Source of the DNA: an uncultured Rhodopila sp.
GTDB taxonomy: Bacteria; Pseudomonadota; Alphaproteobacteria; Acetobacterales; Acetobacteraceae
Length of the DNA: 64,000 nucleotides
Direction: 5' to 3'
NCBI GenBank assembly: GCA_903932145.1
Contig: CAIZFE010000022.1
Coordinates: 1-64,000, forward strand
Under the pieces are notes generated by a model. That model was given only the letters and a program-made list of their open reading frames with translations. It did no database searches and was not told where the DNA came from. Below are positions 1-7,862 of this stretch, one piece after another (position 1 is the stretch's first letter; every line of letters starts with the position of its first letter). A program made the position numbers and the translations under genes.

Positions 1-69
1 CGCCGGATCTCGGCAATCATATCCATACACAACACCCCAAATTCTCCAGCGGAAACGCCGGATGATCGC

Positions 70-831
70 ATGAACCAGGGTGGAAACTATTGGACGCTGT
101 TTACCCCTGGAATCTGGAAAGTTTTGCACGCTGTTTTACAACGGGAGTTTCTCCCATCTCCATTCGGGGCGTCGGTCAACAAAAATACTGCAATCAATCA
201 AGAATTAATTCGCCTATTTACTCACTCTGATTTCAAAAAATCGCAAGATGCGAGCTGGTTGGCACTTTCCGCAGTTGAGGCATTCTTTGGATGGACTGAA
301 CACATTTTCATTCATATTGCAATTCTTCAAGGAAATATCACTACGAGGGAAGATGTGGCTCAGCTTGCCGAGTCAGACTGGAGCGCAAAATTCAAAAAGG
401 CGTTGGACATCAGCGACAAATCTACAAAGGTATACTTTGACAAGCTGGTTATGATTAGACGCCAGCTTCGGAATTACATAGCGCATGGGGCCTTTGGTAA
501 GGAGGGCGAGGCGTTCGAATTTCATTCGACAGTTGGTGCTGTCCCCGTCGTGCTTGATCATACACGGGCACGGCCACAGTTTTCATTGAGCCCCGAATTA
601 GCATTCGAAGATACGGAGGCGATTACGTTCATAGAGGAATTTATTGTGCACCTTTGGTCGGGATCACGTGAACCGGCGAGGATTTACATCCAAGAAAGCG
701 GGCTACCTTTAATCCTCCCGAACGCTAGCGATGGAACTTACGCTAGGGCGATGGCTTCCGTGGGGGACATGCGAGAGTTTGTCGATCAGCTTAACGCACA
801 ATGGGACGATGCCGCGAACATGGACTGGTAA
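70..831 (+). CDS. Hypothetical protein, possibly 5'-truncated by the window edge
   Basis: I do not recognise this 253-residue protein. It is soluble, with no signal peptide or membrane segment, and the middle is helix-like and rich in charged and aromatic residues. The frame stays open from the ATG at 70 back to base 1, so the true start may lie outside the window and the ATG is only the first one visible. Its base composition is clearly richer in A and T than the other genes here, with codons such as AAA, ATT and TTT that the neighbours avoid, which suggests recent acquisition. It ends about 50 bases before the point where a HEPN toxin gene on the other strand loses its family sequence. Function unknown. 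Confidence 0.6.
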   Translation: MNQGGNYWTLFTPGIWKVLHAVLQREFLPSPFGASVNKNTAINQELIRLFTHSDFKKSQDASWLALSAVEAFFGWTEHIFIHIAILQGNITTREDVAQLAESDWSAKFKKALDISDKSTKVYFDKLVMIRRQLRNYIAHGAFGKEGEAFEFHSTVGAVPVVLDHTRARPQFSLSPELAFEDTEAITFIEEFIVHLWSGSREPARIYIQESGLPLILPNASDGTYARAMASVGDMREFVDQLNAQWDDAANMDW

Positions 832-998
832 CGGGGATCCGGTAGCAAAGACAGTTCACTGGGCGCACAACCCGTCACACAGTCGGCCAGATAAGCCGCG
901 CGGCCGGCATCTTCGGTCAGATTGACCGTGAGCATGGTTTGCCCGTGATCCAAGGTCAGGCGTGCTTTTGTCAGGGTGCGCTCGGCTTCCGGCGTCAC
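786..998 (-). pseudogene. Truncated HEPN-domain toxin (HepT-like)
   Basis: The first 38 or so codons look like the start of a HEPN-domain protein: an amphipathic helix followed by EDAGRAAYLA, a pattern typical of the family. After that the reading frame runs into unrelated sequence, and the C-terminal helices carrying the Rx4-6H RNase motif are absent. The GTG start overlaps the stop codon of the upstream MNT gene in a GTGA arrangement, the usual translational coupling of MNT-HEPN pairs. I infer a dead remnant whose 3' part was replaced, probably when the AT-rich DNA to its left arrived. The 70-residue product could still be made. Confidence 0.6.
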
Positions 999-1318
999 AG
1001 GTCAAGCCCCTCCCGCCGGATTGCGTGCATCAGCGGCGTACGATCCCGATACGCGCCTTCGCGGTACGGCATGGCGTGGATGAACGCGCCGTCCTCATAC
1101 AGAATGTCCGTGACGACCGGGATCAACCGGTCCATCTCGCTCCATCGGTCGTGAAAGTGCCTCAGGAATACAGCAACGTCATAATCAGACTCCGGACGCG
1201 CATCACCGCGAGCGCGCGAACCGAACAGCACGACGCGTTCGATTTGATCGCCATACATATCCGCCAGCGCCGCACGAAAACGCGTAAGCACCGGATCAGT
1301 GATGTGAGGTGTTGCCAC
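995..1318 (-). CDS. MNT-domain nucleotidyltransferase (MntA-type antitoxin)
   Basis: A 107-residue minimal nucleotidyltransferase. It has the family signature GSRARGDARPESDYDVAV (residues 33-50), where the GSxxRG turn and the DxD pair bind nucleotide and metal. In MNT-HEPN toxin-antitoxin pairs this protein silences the HEPN RNase by adding nucleotides to it. I chose the GTG start because a GGAG ribosome site lies 7 bases upstream and it leaves only the conserved domain; longer readings begin in low-complexity sequence. It is translationally coupled to a HEPN gene that is truncated, so the antitoxin appears orphaned. A TATAAT-like -10 box lies at 1356-1361 on the same strand. Confidence 0.75.
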   Translation of the reverse strand: MATPHITDPVLTRFRAALADMYGDQIERVVLFGSRARGDARPESDYDVAVFLRHFHDRWSEMDRLIPVVTDILYEDGAFIHAMPYREGAYRDRTPLMHAIRREGLDL

Positions 1319-1468
1319 GCCGTGTCTCCAACCGCCGAAGACGATACCACACATCATTATAGACGACGATGGACAGAGGGGGGGGCCAGGGCAGGCGGTC
1401 GAGGTGCTCGTCGGAAATGCCCTTCCAGACCGCGATGGGGGACAGCACAAGTACAGCGCCGTCACGGC

Positions 1469-1488
1469 ACTACGACCAAAGTCGTAGT
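1469..1488. promoter_or_regulatory. Perfect 20-base palindromic site (CTACG-N8-CGTAG core)
   Basis: The sequence ACTACGACCAAAGTCGTAGT has perfect 8-base arms around CAAA. It lies about 480 bases upstream of yjcH. The core CTACG-N8-CGTAG recurs with identical spacing at 63425-63442, upstream of the electron-conduit operon. Short dyads of this kind are typical of dimeric response regulators, but I cannot name the protein. Confidence 0.45.
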
Positions 1489-1503
1489 TCGGGGCTTTTT
1501 CGA

Positions 1504-1527
1504 CACTGCGCGAGCCCGCGCGCAGTG
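1504..1527. repeat. Inverted repeat with 9-base arms
   Basis: The arms CACTGCGCG and CGCGCAGTG match perfectly around a 6-base spacer. It lies 16 bases downstream of the 1469-1488 palindrome, following a run of five T residues. It could be an operator or a small hairpin. Confidence 0.4.
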
Positions 1528-1819
1528 CGCTCCGGCAGGAAACCAAATGGGCGAACGGACGGCCACCGACCCCTCCGGCCAGATCGGCCGCCTCGAAAAT
1601 CGCTTGACCGCCCGCCAGACAACACGTCGCTCGCCATCGTCAAAGCCCGGGCAATCACGCAGACCGAACCGCTGTTTATAATTTTCTGACCGGGCTCCTG
1701 ATTCCGTAAATAATTAACAGCATGGTGCAAACGCGTCATTTTTCAAGGGTAAGCACTTGTCATGGCCACACATGGCTGCTAACCGCCCCCCAAGCTTCCC
1801 GGCCCGCGCGACGGACGTC

Positions 1820-1833
1820 TTGATCGAGATCAA
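1820..1833. promoter_or_regulatory. FNR/FixK-type binding box
   Basis: TTGATCGAGATCAA matches the established Crp/Fnr-family consensus TTGAT-N4-ATCAA at all ten specified positions. In alphaproteobacteria such boxes are used by FnrL/FixK proteins responding to low oxygen. It lies 135 bases upstream of the yjcH start, so oxygen control of acetate uptake is a reasonable inference. Confidence 0.65.
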
Positions 1834-1967
1834 AGACGAGGTCGCCGACAGCAATTGAGTATGGTTCCGATGGGGGGTCATGACCCGGCCGTGCATCCGC
1901 CCTGTAGGGAGGTTGCCCGATTGGTTCAGGAAGAACGCCGATACACGTAACAAGGGGCAAACGGCAC

Positions 1968-2273
1968 ATGGCGGCACAAGGCTACGAAGCAATCCAGCGA
2001 AACCCGAAATATCAAGAGCTCGTCCGCACGCGCTCGGCCTTCGGCTGGAAGCTCACCATCATCACCCTGGTCATCTACCTCGGGTTTATCCTTTTGATCG
2101 GCTATGAGCCGAAGTTCCTCGGCATACCCATGGGCTCCAGCGTCATGACGCTCGGTCTGCCAATCGGCTTGTTTGTGATCGTGTCCGCGTTCGTTCTGGT
2201 CGGCATTTACGTGCGCCGGGCGAATTCCACATACGACAGCCTGACCCGCGCTATCGTCGAGGAATCCCGCTGA
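1968..2273 (+). CDS. yjcH: DUF485 (YjcH-like) inner-membrane protein
   Basis: A 101-residue membrane protein of the DUF485 family, which is almost always encoded directly before acetate permeases. The N-terminus ([13 protein letters not shown]) is cytoplasmic. Two hydrophobic segments follow at about residues 28-46 and 62-82, and a conserved YVRRAN motif comes after the second. Its stop codon overlaps the actP start by one base (TGATG), so the two are co-translated. Its precise role is not known; association with ActP is inferred from context. Preceded by the FNR-type box at 1820-1833. Confidence 0.88.
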   Translation: MAAQGYEAIQRNPKYQELVRTRSAFGWKLTIITLVIYLGFILLIGYEPKFLGIPMGSSVMTLGLPIGLFVIVSAFVLVGIYVRRANSTYDSLTRAIVEESR

Positions 2274-3940
2274 TGAATCGTTTCAAGATGTGGCTTGTCA
2301 CGGCGCTGCTCGCCGCGGCGCCCATGCTGGCCAATGCCGAGGGCATTGAAGGCGGCACCAAGCAGGCCACGAACTGGTCCGCCATCAGCATGTTCATCGG
2401 GTTCGTCTGCCTGACCCTCTGCATCACCTATTGGGCGGCGCGCCAGACCAAATCCGCGGCTCAGTTCTATTCGGCGGGCGGCGGCATCACCGGCTTCCAG
2501 AACGGCATCGCGATCGCCGGCGACTATATGTCGGCCGCGTCGTTTCTGGGCATTTCCGGCCTGGTGTACATGTCCGGCTATGACGGCCTGATCTATTCGG
2601 TCGGCTTTCTGGTGGGATGGCCGGTCGTTACCTTCCTGATCGCCGAACCCTTGCGCAACCTCGGCAAATTCACCTTCGCTGATGTGGCGTCGTTCCGCCT
2701 CGGCCAGACCGAAACCCGCATCCTCGCGGCCCTCGGTTCGCTGGTGACGGTGGCCTTCTACCTGATCGCGCAGATGGTCGGCGCCGGCAAACTGATCCAG
2801 ATCCTGTTCGGCCTGGATTACTGGATGGCCGTTGTCATCGTCGGTATTCTGATGATCATCTATGTGACCTTCGGCGGAATGCTCGCCACCACCTGGGTGC
2901 AGATCATCAAGGCCGTGCTGCTGCTGTCCGGCGCGTCGTTCATGGCGTTCGCGGTGCTGTTGCACTTCGGCTTCAGCCTGGAAGCGATGTTCTCCACCGC
3001 GGTTCAGGTCCATCCCAAGCACCTCGCGATCATGTCGCCGGGCACGCTGGTTTCCAATCCAATCTCGGCGATATCGCTGGGGCTGGCGCTGATCTTCGGC
3101 ACGGCCGGGTTGCCGCATATCCTGATGCGCTTCTTCACCGTGTCCGACGCGAAAGCCGCCCGTAAGTCGGTGTTCGTGGCGACCGGTCTGATCGGTTACT
3201 TCTACATCCTGACCTTCATCATCGGCTTCGGCGCCATCACGCTGGTGATGACCAACCCGGCCTTCATCGACACGGCCACCCACGCGATCAAGGGCGGATC
3301 GAACATGGCGGCTATCCACCTCGCCAACGCGGTGGGCGGCAATCTGTTCCTGGGCTTCATCTCCGCCGTTGCGTTCGCCACCATCCTGGCCGTCGTGTCC
3401 GGCCTGGCTCTGGCAGGCGCATCCGCCATCAGCCACGACTTGTTCGCCACCGTGATCCGCAAGGGCCGCGTGGACGAGCAAGCCGAGATGCGGGTGTCCA
3501 AGATCGCCACCGTCTGCCTCGGAGTCCTGGCCATCATTCTGGGCATCGTCTTCGAGAACCAGAACGTGGCCTTCATGGTCGGCCTGGCGTTCTGCATCGC
3601 GGCATCCTGCAACTTCCCGGTCCTGCTGCTGTCGATCTACTGGCGTGGCCTGACCACACGCGGCGCGCTGATCGGCGGCCTGCTTGGCCTGAGTTCGGCC
3701 GTTATCATGGTCATCCTGTCGCCCGCGGTGTGGGAACAGACGATTGGCCATGCCAAGGGCACCGCGCCGTTCCCGTATGAGAACCCGGCGCTGTTCTCCA
3801 TGACGATCGCCTTCGTCGGCATCTGGCTGTTCTCGAAGATGGATAACAGCGCCAGAGCGAAGATCGACCGTGATGGCTTCGATGCCCAGTTTGTCCGTTG
3901 CCAGACCGGCATCGGCGCAACCGGCGCCTCGGCGCACTAA
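2273..3940 (+). CDS. actP: Cation/acetate symporter ActP
   Basis: A 555-residue sodium:solute symporter of the ActP type, importing acetate and related short carboxylates with a cation. The N-terminus is a hydrophobic leader ending near ANAEG. About thirteen membrane helices follow, with the family-typical stretches around [10 protein letters not shown] and [11 protein letters not shown] (residues 62-100). Length is normal for the family. It is the second gene of the operon, starting inside the yjcH stop. A strong hairpin right after the stop (3950-3981) probably ends or attenuates the message before the DUF294 gene. Confidence 0.92.
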   Translation: MNRFKMWLVTALLAAAPMLANAEGIEGGTKQATNWSAISMFIGFVCLTLCITYWAARQTKSAAQFYSAGGGITGFQNGIAIAGDYMSAASFLGISGLVYMSGYDGLIYSVGFLVGWPVVTFLIAEPLRNLGKFTFADVASFRLGQTETRILAALGSLVTVAFYLIAQMVGAGKLIQILFGLDYWMAVVIVGILMIIYVTFGGMLATTWVQIIKAVLLLSGASFMAFAVLLHFGFSLEAMFSTAVQVHPKHLAIMSPGTLVSNPISAISLGLALIFGTAGLPHILMRFFTVSDAKAARKSVFVATGLIGYFYILTFIIGFGAITLVMTNPAFIDTATHAIKGGSNMAAIHLANAVGGNLFLGFISAVAFATILAVVSGLALAGASAISHDLFATVIRKGRVDEQAEMRVSKIATVCLGVLAIILGIVFENQNVAFMVGLAFCIAASCNFPVLLLSIYWRGLTTRGALIGGLLGLSSAVIMVILSPAVWEQTIGHAKGTAPFPYENPALFSMTIAFVGIWLFSKMDNSARAKIDRDGFDAQFVRCQTGIGATGASAH

Positions 3941-3949
3941 CGGTGAAAG

Positions 3950-3981
3950 GTCCCGAACGCCGTGTGATGGGCGTTCGGGAC
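3950..3981 (+). terminator. Strong hairpin after actP
   Basis: Perfect 12-base arms (GTCCCGAACGCC and its complement) flank an 8-base loop. There is no following T-tract, so this may be a Rho-dependent end, an attenuator or an mRNA-stabilising stem that sets the actP to DUF294 expression ratio. The next gene starts only 8 bases later. Confidence 0.55.
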
Positions 3982-3988
3982 TGATCAC

Positions 3989-5788
3989 ATGCCAAACGCT
4001 TTCGATCAGAATAATCCACCCTTCGATCGCCTGACGCCGCAGGAACTTGAAACACTGCGGCGATCGGTGGACATCGGATACTACCGGCCAAACGAAACGA
4101 TCATCGCCCAGGGCGTTCCGGCCGAGGCACTTTACGTCGTTATCAAAGGCATCGTTGAAGAACGAACCGGCGATGAACTGATCGCGCTGCTCGGTCCCAA
4201 GGACACGTTCGACAGTCACGCTCTGGTGCAAGGCCAAAGCGGCCACGCGTTCGTGGCTCGCGAGGAGACGTTGTGCTACGTCCTGCCGCGGCCTGTCGCG
4301 CTTGCATTGATCCAGTCTAATCCTCGGTTTGCCACGTTCTTCTATTTGGAGTTGTCGCGCAAGCTGGACGCCATGGCGCGCGACGAAGAGGACAGCCGCG
4401 TCGGCACTCTGATGCGCGCCCGGATTTCCGACATGATCCTGTCTCCGGCCGCGTTCATCGATGCACAGGATACCATCGAAACCGCCGGCCATCGCATGAG
4501 CGAAATCGACACCAATGCGCTGTTCGTTCGTGACGGCGACCGGGTCGGTATCATTACCGGCATGAATCTCTCCAAGGCCGTGGTGCTGAAGCGACTGCCG
4601 ATCACTGCGCCGGTGGGGCCGATCAGCCATTTCGATGTTATATCGCTGGCACCCGGCGACTTCATCTATTCCGCGCTGATCCTGATGACCAAGACCAACA
4701 AGCGCCGGGTCGCGATTCATGATGGCACCGCCTACATCGGCATCCTGGAAGACATCCAGTTGCTCGGTTTTCTCGCCGGCAATGCCCAATTGGTTGCCGG
4801 GCGCATCGATCGCGCCACGGGTCTGGCCGACCTGAGCCCCGCCGCCAAAGAGATCGGCGAGCAGGTGCGCCTGCTGCGCCGTCAGGGCGTCAAGATCGAT
4901 GTGATCGCCGAGATCGTTTCCGATCTCAATCACCGGCTGTTCGCCAAGGTGTTCGATCTGGTCGCGCCGCCGCCGATCCGAACCAACGGGTGCCTGATCG
5001 TGATGGGCAGCGAGGGTCGCGGCGAGCAGACCGTCCGGACCGACCAGGACAACGGCCTGATCCTGGCCGAACCGGTGGACGCGGCCGTGCTGGAAACGTT
5101 CGGGCGCGACTTCGCCGCCGCTCTGGAAAGCTTCGGGTTCGAGCCCTGCCCGGGCAACGTCATGGTGCGCAATCCGGCCTGGTCGCAGACTGTGGATGGC
5201 TACGATGCGGCCTTTCGGCGGTGGGTGGCGATCCCGGACCTCAACGTCCATATGGACGTCGCGATCCTGTACGACGCGGTCGCGGTGGCCGGCAACGCGG
5301 CGCTGCTGGCGCAGACCAAAGCGGCGTTGCTGGAGGCCGTCCGTGGCCGTAGCGCCTTCATGGTCCATTTCGCCAAAGCGACCGAGGCGTTCGCGATGCC
5401 GATCGGGTTCTTTAACAATCTGCTGACGCCGGACGGGAAGGGCGATGCGGTCGATCTGAAGAAGGGCGGCATCTTCGCCATCGTCCACGGCGTGCGCAGC
5501 CTGGCGATGGAGCGCGGCCTGACCGAAACGAACACCGCTCAGCGCATCCAACGGCTGGTCGAGGCCGGAACCTTCACCCGCGATTTCGGACGCGAGTTAA
5601 CGCAGTCGCTGTATTTTCTGATGACTTTGCGGCTGGATGCGCAACTGGCCGTGGCTGGTGCGTCCTCGGCGCTGGTGCGTCCGGCTGACCTGTCGAGCAT
5701 GCAGCGCGACCTGTTGCGTGACGCGTTTCATGTCGTGAAGCAGTTCCGCGAGATCGTGCGGCGGCACTTCAACCTCGGCGCGTTCTGA
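3989..5788 (+). CDS. cNMP-binding/CBS/DUF294 nucleotidyltransferase-like protein
   Basis: A 599-residue soluble protein with four modules. A cyclic-nucleotide-binding-like beta domain (about 10-130) is followed by a CBS pair (about 145-270). A DUF294 nucleotidyltransferase-like domain follows, with the GlnD-like motif GSEGRGEQTVRTDQDN near residue 340. The C-terminal part (about 450-590) is helical and substrate-binding-like. Such proteins are commonly encoded with ActP-type symporters and a DnaQ-like exonuclease, as here, and a signal-transduction role is suspected but unproven. The stop is followed at once by the exonuclease ATG. Confidence 0.85.
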   Translation: MPNAFDQNNPPFDRLTPQELETLRRSVDIGYYRPNETIIAQGVPAEALYVVIKGIVEERTGDELIALLGPKDTFDSHALVQGQSGHAFVAREETLCYVLPRPVALALIQSNPRFATFFYLELSRKLDAMARDEEDSRVGTLMRARISDMILSPAAFIDAQDTIETAGHRMSEIDTNALFVRDGDRVGIITGMNLSKAVVLKRLPITAPVGPISHFDVISLAPGDFIYSALILMTKTNKRRVAIHDGTAYIGILEDIQLLGFLAGNAQLVAGRIDRATGLADLSPAAKEIGEQVRLLRRQGVKIDVIAEIVSDLNHRLFAKVFDLVAPPPIRTNGCLIVMGSEGRGEQTVRTDQDNGLILAEPVDAAVLETFGRDFAAALESFGFEPCPGNVMVRNPAWSQTVDGYDAAFRRWVAIPDLNVHMDVAILYDAVAVAGNAALLAQTKAALLEAVRGRSAFMVHFAKATEAFAMPIGFFNNLLTPDGKGDAVDLKKGGIFAIVHGVRSLAMERGLTETNTAQRIQRLVEAGTFTRDFGRELTQSLYFLMTLRLDAQLAVAGASSALVRPADLSSMQRDLLRDAFHVVKQFREIVRRHFNLGAF

Positions 5789-6460
5789 ATGGTTCCGCGC
5801 GCGCTCAAGCGGCTGTTCCATCAGGCCACCATCGGTGACCAGTCCTATCGGTTCATGTTCAAACCCGGACCGCCGGGTGAAGTCGTTTCATTCGACTGCG
5901 AGACGACCGGGCTGGATGTGCGGCACAACGATATCATTACCATCGCTGCCATTCGTATCCGTGGCGATCGCATTCTGACAAGCGAACGGTTTGAGGCCGT
6001 GGTTCGGCCCGAGGCGCGTATTGGTGTCGATGCGATCAAAATCCACCGGCTACGCGAAATGGACGTCGCGGCGGGCAACCGGATACAAAAGGTCATCCCC
6101 GAGTTTCTGCATTTCATCGGTGGCCGTCCACTGGTGGGCTACTACGTGGATTTCGACGTCAGGATGATAGACAAAGAACTGATCGGTTTGAAAGGCATCG
6201 AACTGCCGAACAAATTGATCGAGGTTTCCAAACTGTATTACGAACGCAAATACGGCGATGCACCGCCCGGGACCACGATCGACCTGTCCTTTGCCTCGAT
6301 CCTGCGCGATCTCGACCTGCCGGTGCTGGATCAGCACGACGCTTTCAACGATGCCCTGATGACCGCCATGATGTACGTGCAACTGCGGGACATGCGCCAG
6401 CGCGGGGTGCGCATTCCGCGGCAACGGCAGACCGAGCGGCCACAGGCGACAATCGCATAA
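5789..6460 (+). CDS. DEDDh 3'-5' exonuclease (DnaQ/PolC epsilon-like)
   Basis: A 223-residue exonuclease. The FDCETTGLD motif (about residues 31-39) supplies the first Asp-Glu metal ligands, and QHDAFNDA near residue 188 supplies the His-Asp pair of the third motif. It should remove nucleotides from DNA or RNA 3' ends. It starts at the base after the stop of the DUF294 gene, so the two are coupled. Family members beside ActP-type symporters are common, but their physiological role is not established. No polymerase-binding domain is evident, so it is unlikely to be the replicative epsilon subunit. Confidence 0.85.
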   Translation: MVPRALKRLFHQATIGDQSYRFMFKPGPPGEVVSFDCETTGLDVRHNDIITIAAIRIRGDRILTSERFEAVVRPEARIGVDAIKIHRLREMDVAAGNRIQKVIPEFLHFIGGRPLVGYYVDFDVRMIDKELIGLKGIELPNKLIEVSKLYYERKYGDAPPGTTIDLSFASILRDLDLPVLDQHDAFNDALMTAMMYVQLRDMRQRGVRIPRQRQTERPQATIA

Positions 6461-6568
6461 TAGTGCGATGGCTCGTACACTGGCATTGACAGTTATGACC
6501 GTTCGGGACCGATCAGGCGCGGTTCAGTTACACACCGCCCGTCGGCTTCGCCTGTCACGCAATACGCT

Positions 6569-7069
6569 CTATCGCGTGCTGCCGAACGCACCAGGTGAAG
6601 CCACGTAACGAAAAGACGGCTTCAATACGCCGCCGAAGACGACAGCGGAAAACGGCTTCCGCGTCCGACCGGCGCGCGCCAGCGTATCGAGATCGTCTGA
6701 CTCCACGATCAGGTCGGCCTGCTCGCCGCAACTGGCGGTATCGTCCGTGGTGCGGGCACCGGCCCAATGGACGCGAAAATGACGTCCCGGACCGACCCGG
6801 CTTTCGACGATCAGGCTGCCGCCGGATCGCCGCAGCACGTTGATGTCCAACACGCACCCGAAACGGTCCTGTCGGTGAACCAATAGGCGCACATCCGCGG
6901 TAACCGTCTCAGTCCCGGTTGCCGAGAATGCAACAATGTCGCCAAGATGCGCCGTCGGATGGGTGGCGGCGTTCATCACGGCGACCGTCGTGATGCCTCC
7001 CAGCAGGCATACAACCGCAACAGCGGCGGGGAACGCCGAACGGAGCCGTTTTTTCCGTGTAATGCGCAT
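6569..7069 (-). CDS. Hypothetical exported or membrane-anchored protein
   Basis: A 166-residue protein I cannot assign to a family. A basic N-terminus (MRITRKKRLR) and a hydrophobic segment at about 12-34 indicate export or a single membrane anchor. The rest is beta-rich, with two cysteines (C71, and C112 in TASCGEQ) that could form a disulfide in the periplasm. The start is supported by an AGGAG ribosome site, which is buried in a 9-base-pair hairpin (7071-7097). It stands alone between convergent and divergent neighbours. Confidence 0.6.
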   Translation of the reverse strand: MRITRKKRLRSAFPAAVAVVCLLGGITTVAVMNAATHPTAHLGDIVAFSATGTETVTADVRLLVHRQDRFGCVLDINVLRRSGGSLIVESRVGPGRHFRVHWAGARTTDDTASCGEQADLIVESDDLDTLARAGRTRKPFSAVVFGGVLKPSFRYVASPGAFGSTR

Positions 7070-7070
7070 C

Positions 7071-7097
7071 GGCCGCTCCTGAAGTAATGGAGCGGCC
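7071..7097 (-). promoter_or_regulatory. Leader hairpin covering a ribosome-binding site
   Basis: Perfect 9-base arms GGCCGCTCC/GGAGCGGCC flank a 9-base loop just upstream of the gene starting at 7069. On the transcribed strand the second arm contains the AGGAG Shine-Dalgarno sequence, so folding would hide it. This could be a translational switch or merely a stable leader. Confidence 0.4.
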
Positions 7098-7168
7098 TTA
7101 TAAGGCAGGAAGTCTTTACAAACGGTTAACAGAATCGAGAAATGCAGCCAGTCCCGGGCAAATATGGT

Positions 7169-7861
7169 TCAGAATTTCTCCACCCACGGCCGCAATTCGA
7201 CCTCCCACGTCCACGCACTGCGCGGCTGGTTGGCGATCTGCCAGTACGTCTCCGCGATTGCGTCCGGATCCAGAAGACTGTCCGGGTTATCGTTCGGGTC
7301 CGGCCGCGTGGCGCCGCGAATGGCGCCGTCGATGATGAAATGCGCCACATGCACGCCCTTCGGCGACAATTCCCGCGCCATGCTCTGTGCCAGTCCGCGC
7401 AGCGCGAACTTGCCCATCGCGAAGGCCGACGAGTTCGGATACCCCTTCACGCTCGCCGACGCCCCGGTCAGCAGGATCGCGCCGGACCCGCGCGCCACCA
7501 TGTGCCGCGCCGCCTGCTGAGCCACCAGGAACCCGCCGAACGCACTGACGGAAATGGCCCGCGCCACCTCCTCCGGAACCAGATCGGTCACCGGCCCGCG
7601 TGCCCGGGCGCTGGCGTTATAGACGACGATGTCCGGCACGCCCTGGGTCGCGATCACCACCTCGAACAACGCGGCGACTTCCTCGGGTTCGGTGGCCTCG
7701 CAGGCGAAAGTGACGCCGGCGGTTTCCTCGGCCAGTTTCTGCAACTTGTCGGGATCGCGGGACGCCATCGCCACCTGCAACCCGTGCCGCGCGAACAACC
7801 GAGCCAACGAGGAACTCAGACCGGGGCCAACGCCCACGATCAATGCGGTTTTCATATCCAT
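7169..7861 (-). CDS. SDR-family protein with Phe in place of the catalytic Tyr
   Basis: A 230-residue short-chain dehydrogenase/reductase-type protein. The N-terminal nucleotide-binding motif is GVGPGLSSSLA (residues 10-20), and the NAG motif is replaced by NAS. The usual YxxxK active site reads FAMGK, with the Ser of GASAS retained, so the proton-donating Tyr is missing. The same Phe substitution is, to my knowledge, common in this subgroup. The second SDR gene of the operon ends one base before this one starts. Either an atypical oxidoreductase or a non-catalytic partner; substrate unknown. Confidence 0.8.
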   Translation of the reverse strand: MDMKTALIVGVGPGLSSSLARLFARHGLQVAMASRDPDKLQKLAEETAGVTFACEATEPEEVAALFEVVIATQGVPDIVVYNASARARGPVTDLVPEEVARAISVSAFGGFLVAQQAARHMVARGSGAILLTGASASVKGYPNSSAFAMGKFALRGLAQSMARELSPKGVHVAHFIIDGAIRGATRPDPNDNPDSLLDPDAIAETYWQIANQPRSAWTWEVELRPWVEKF

Positions 7862-7862
7862 T

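Larger units (their letters stand above)
1319..1967. other. Intergenic control region upstream of the acetate operon
   Basis: No gene is supported here. The roughly 650 bases hold the probable promoter of the leftward MNT gene and, toward the right, three symmetrical sites listed separately: a 20-base palindrome at 1469-1488, a 9-base-arm inverted repeat at 1504-1527, and an FNR-type box at 1820-1833. The length and density of dyads suggest layered regulation of the rightward yjcH-actP operon. Confidence 0.5.

Noticed and set aside
962-1681. A 239-codon plus-strand frame across the MNT gene and the intergenic dyads
   Set aside because: Arg/Pro/Thr-rich nonsense opposite a recognisable nucleotidyltransferase.
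2207-5551. A very long open frame on the minus strand (1114 codons) across actP and the DUF294 gene
   Set aside because: It is the codon-bias shadow of two well-supported plus-strand genes. Its product is a string of Asp, Gln, His and Arg with no domain and no ribosome site.
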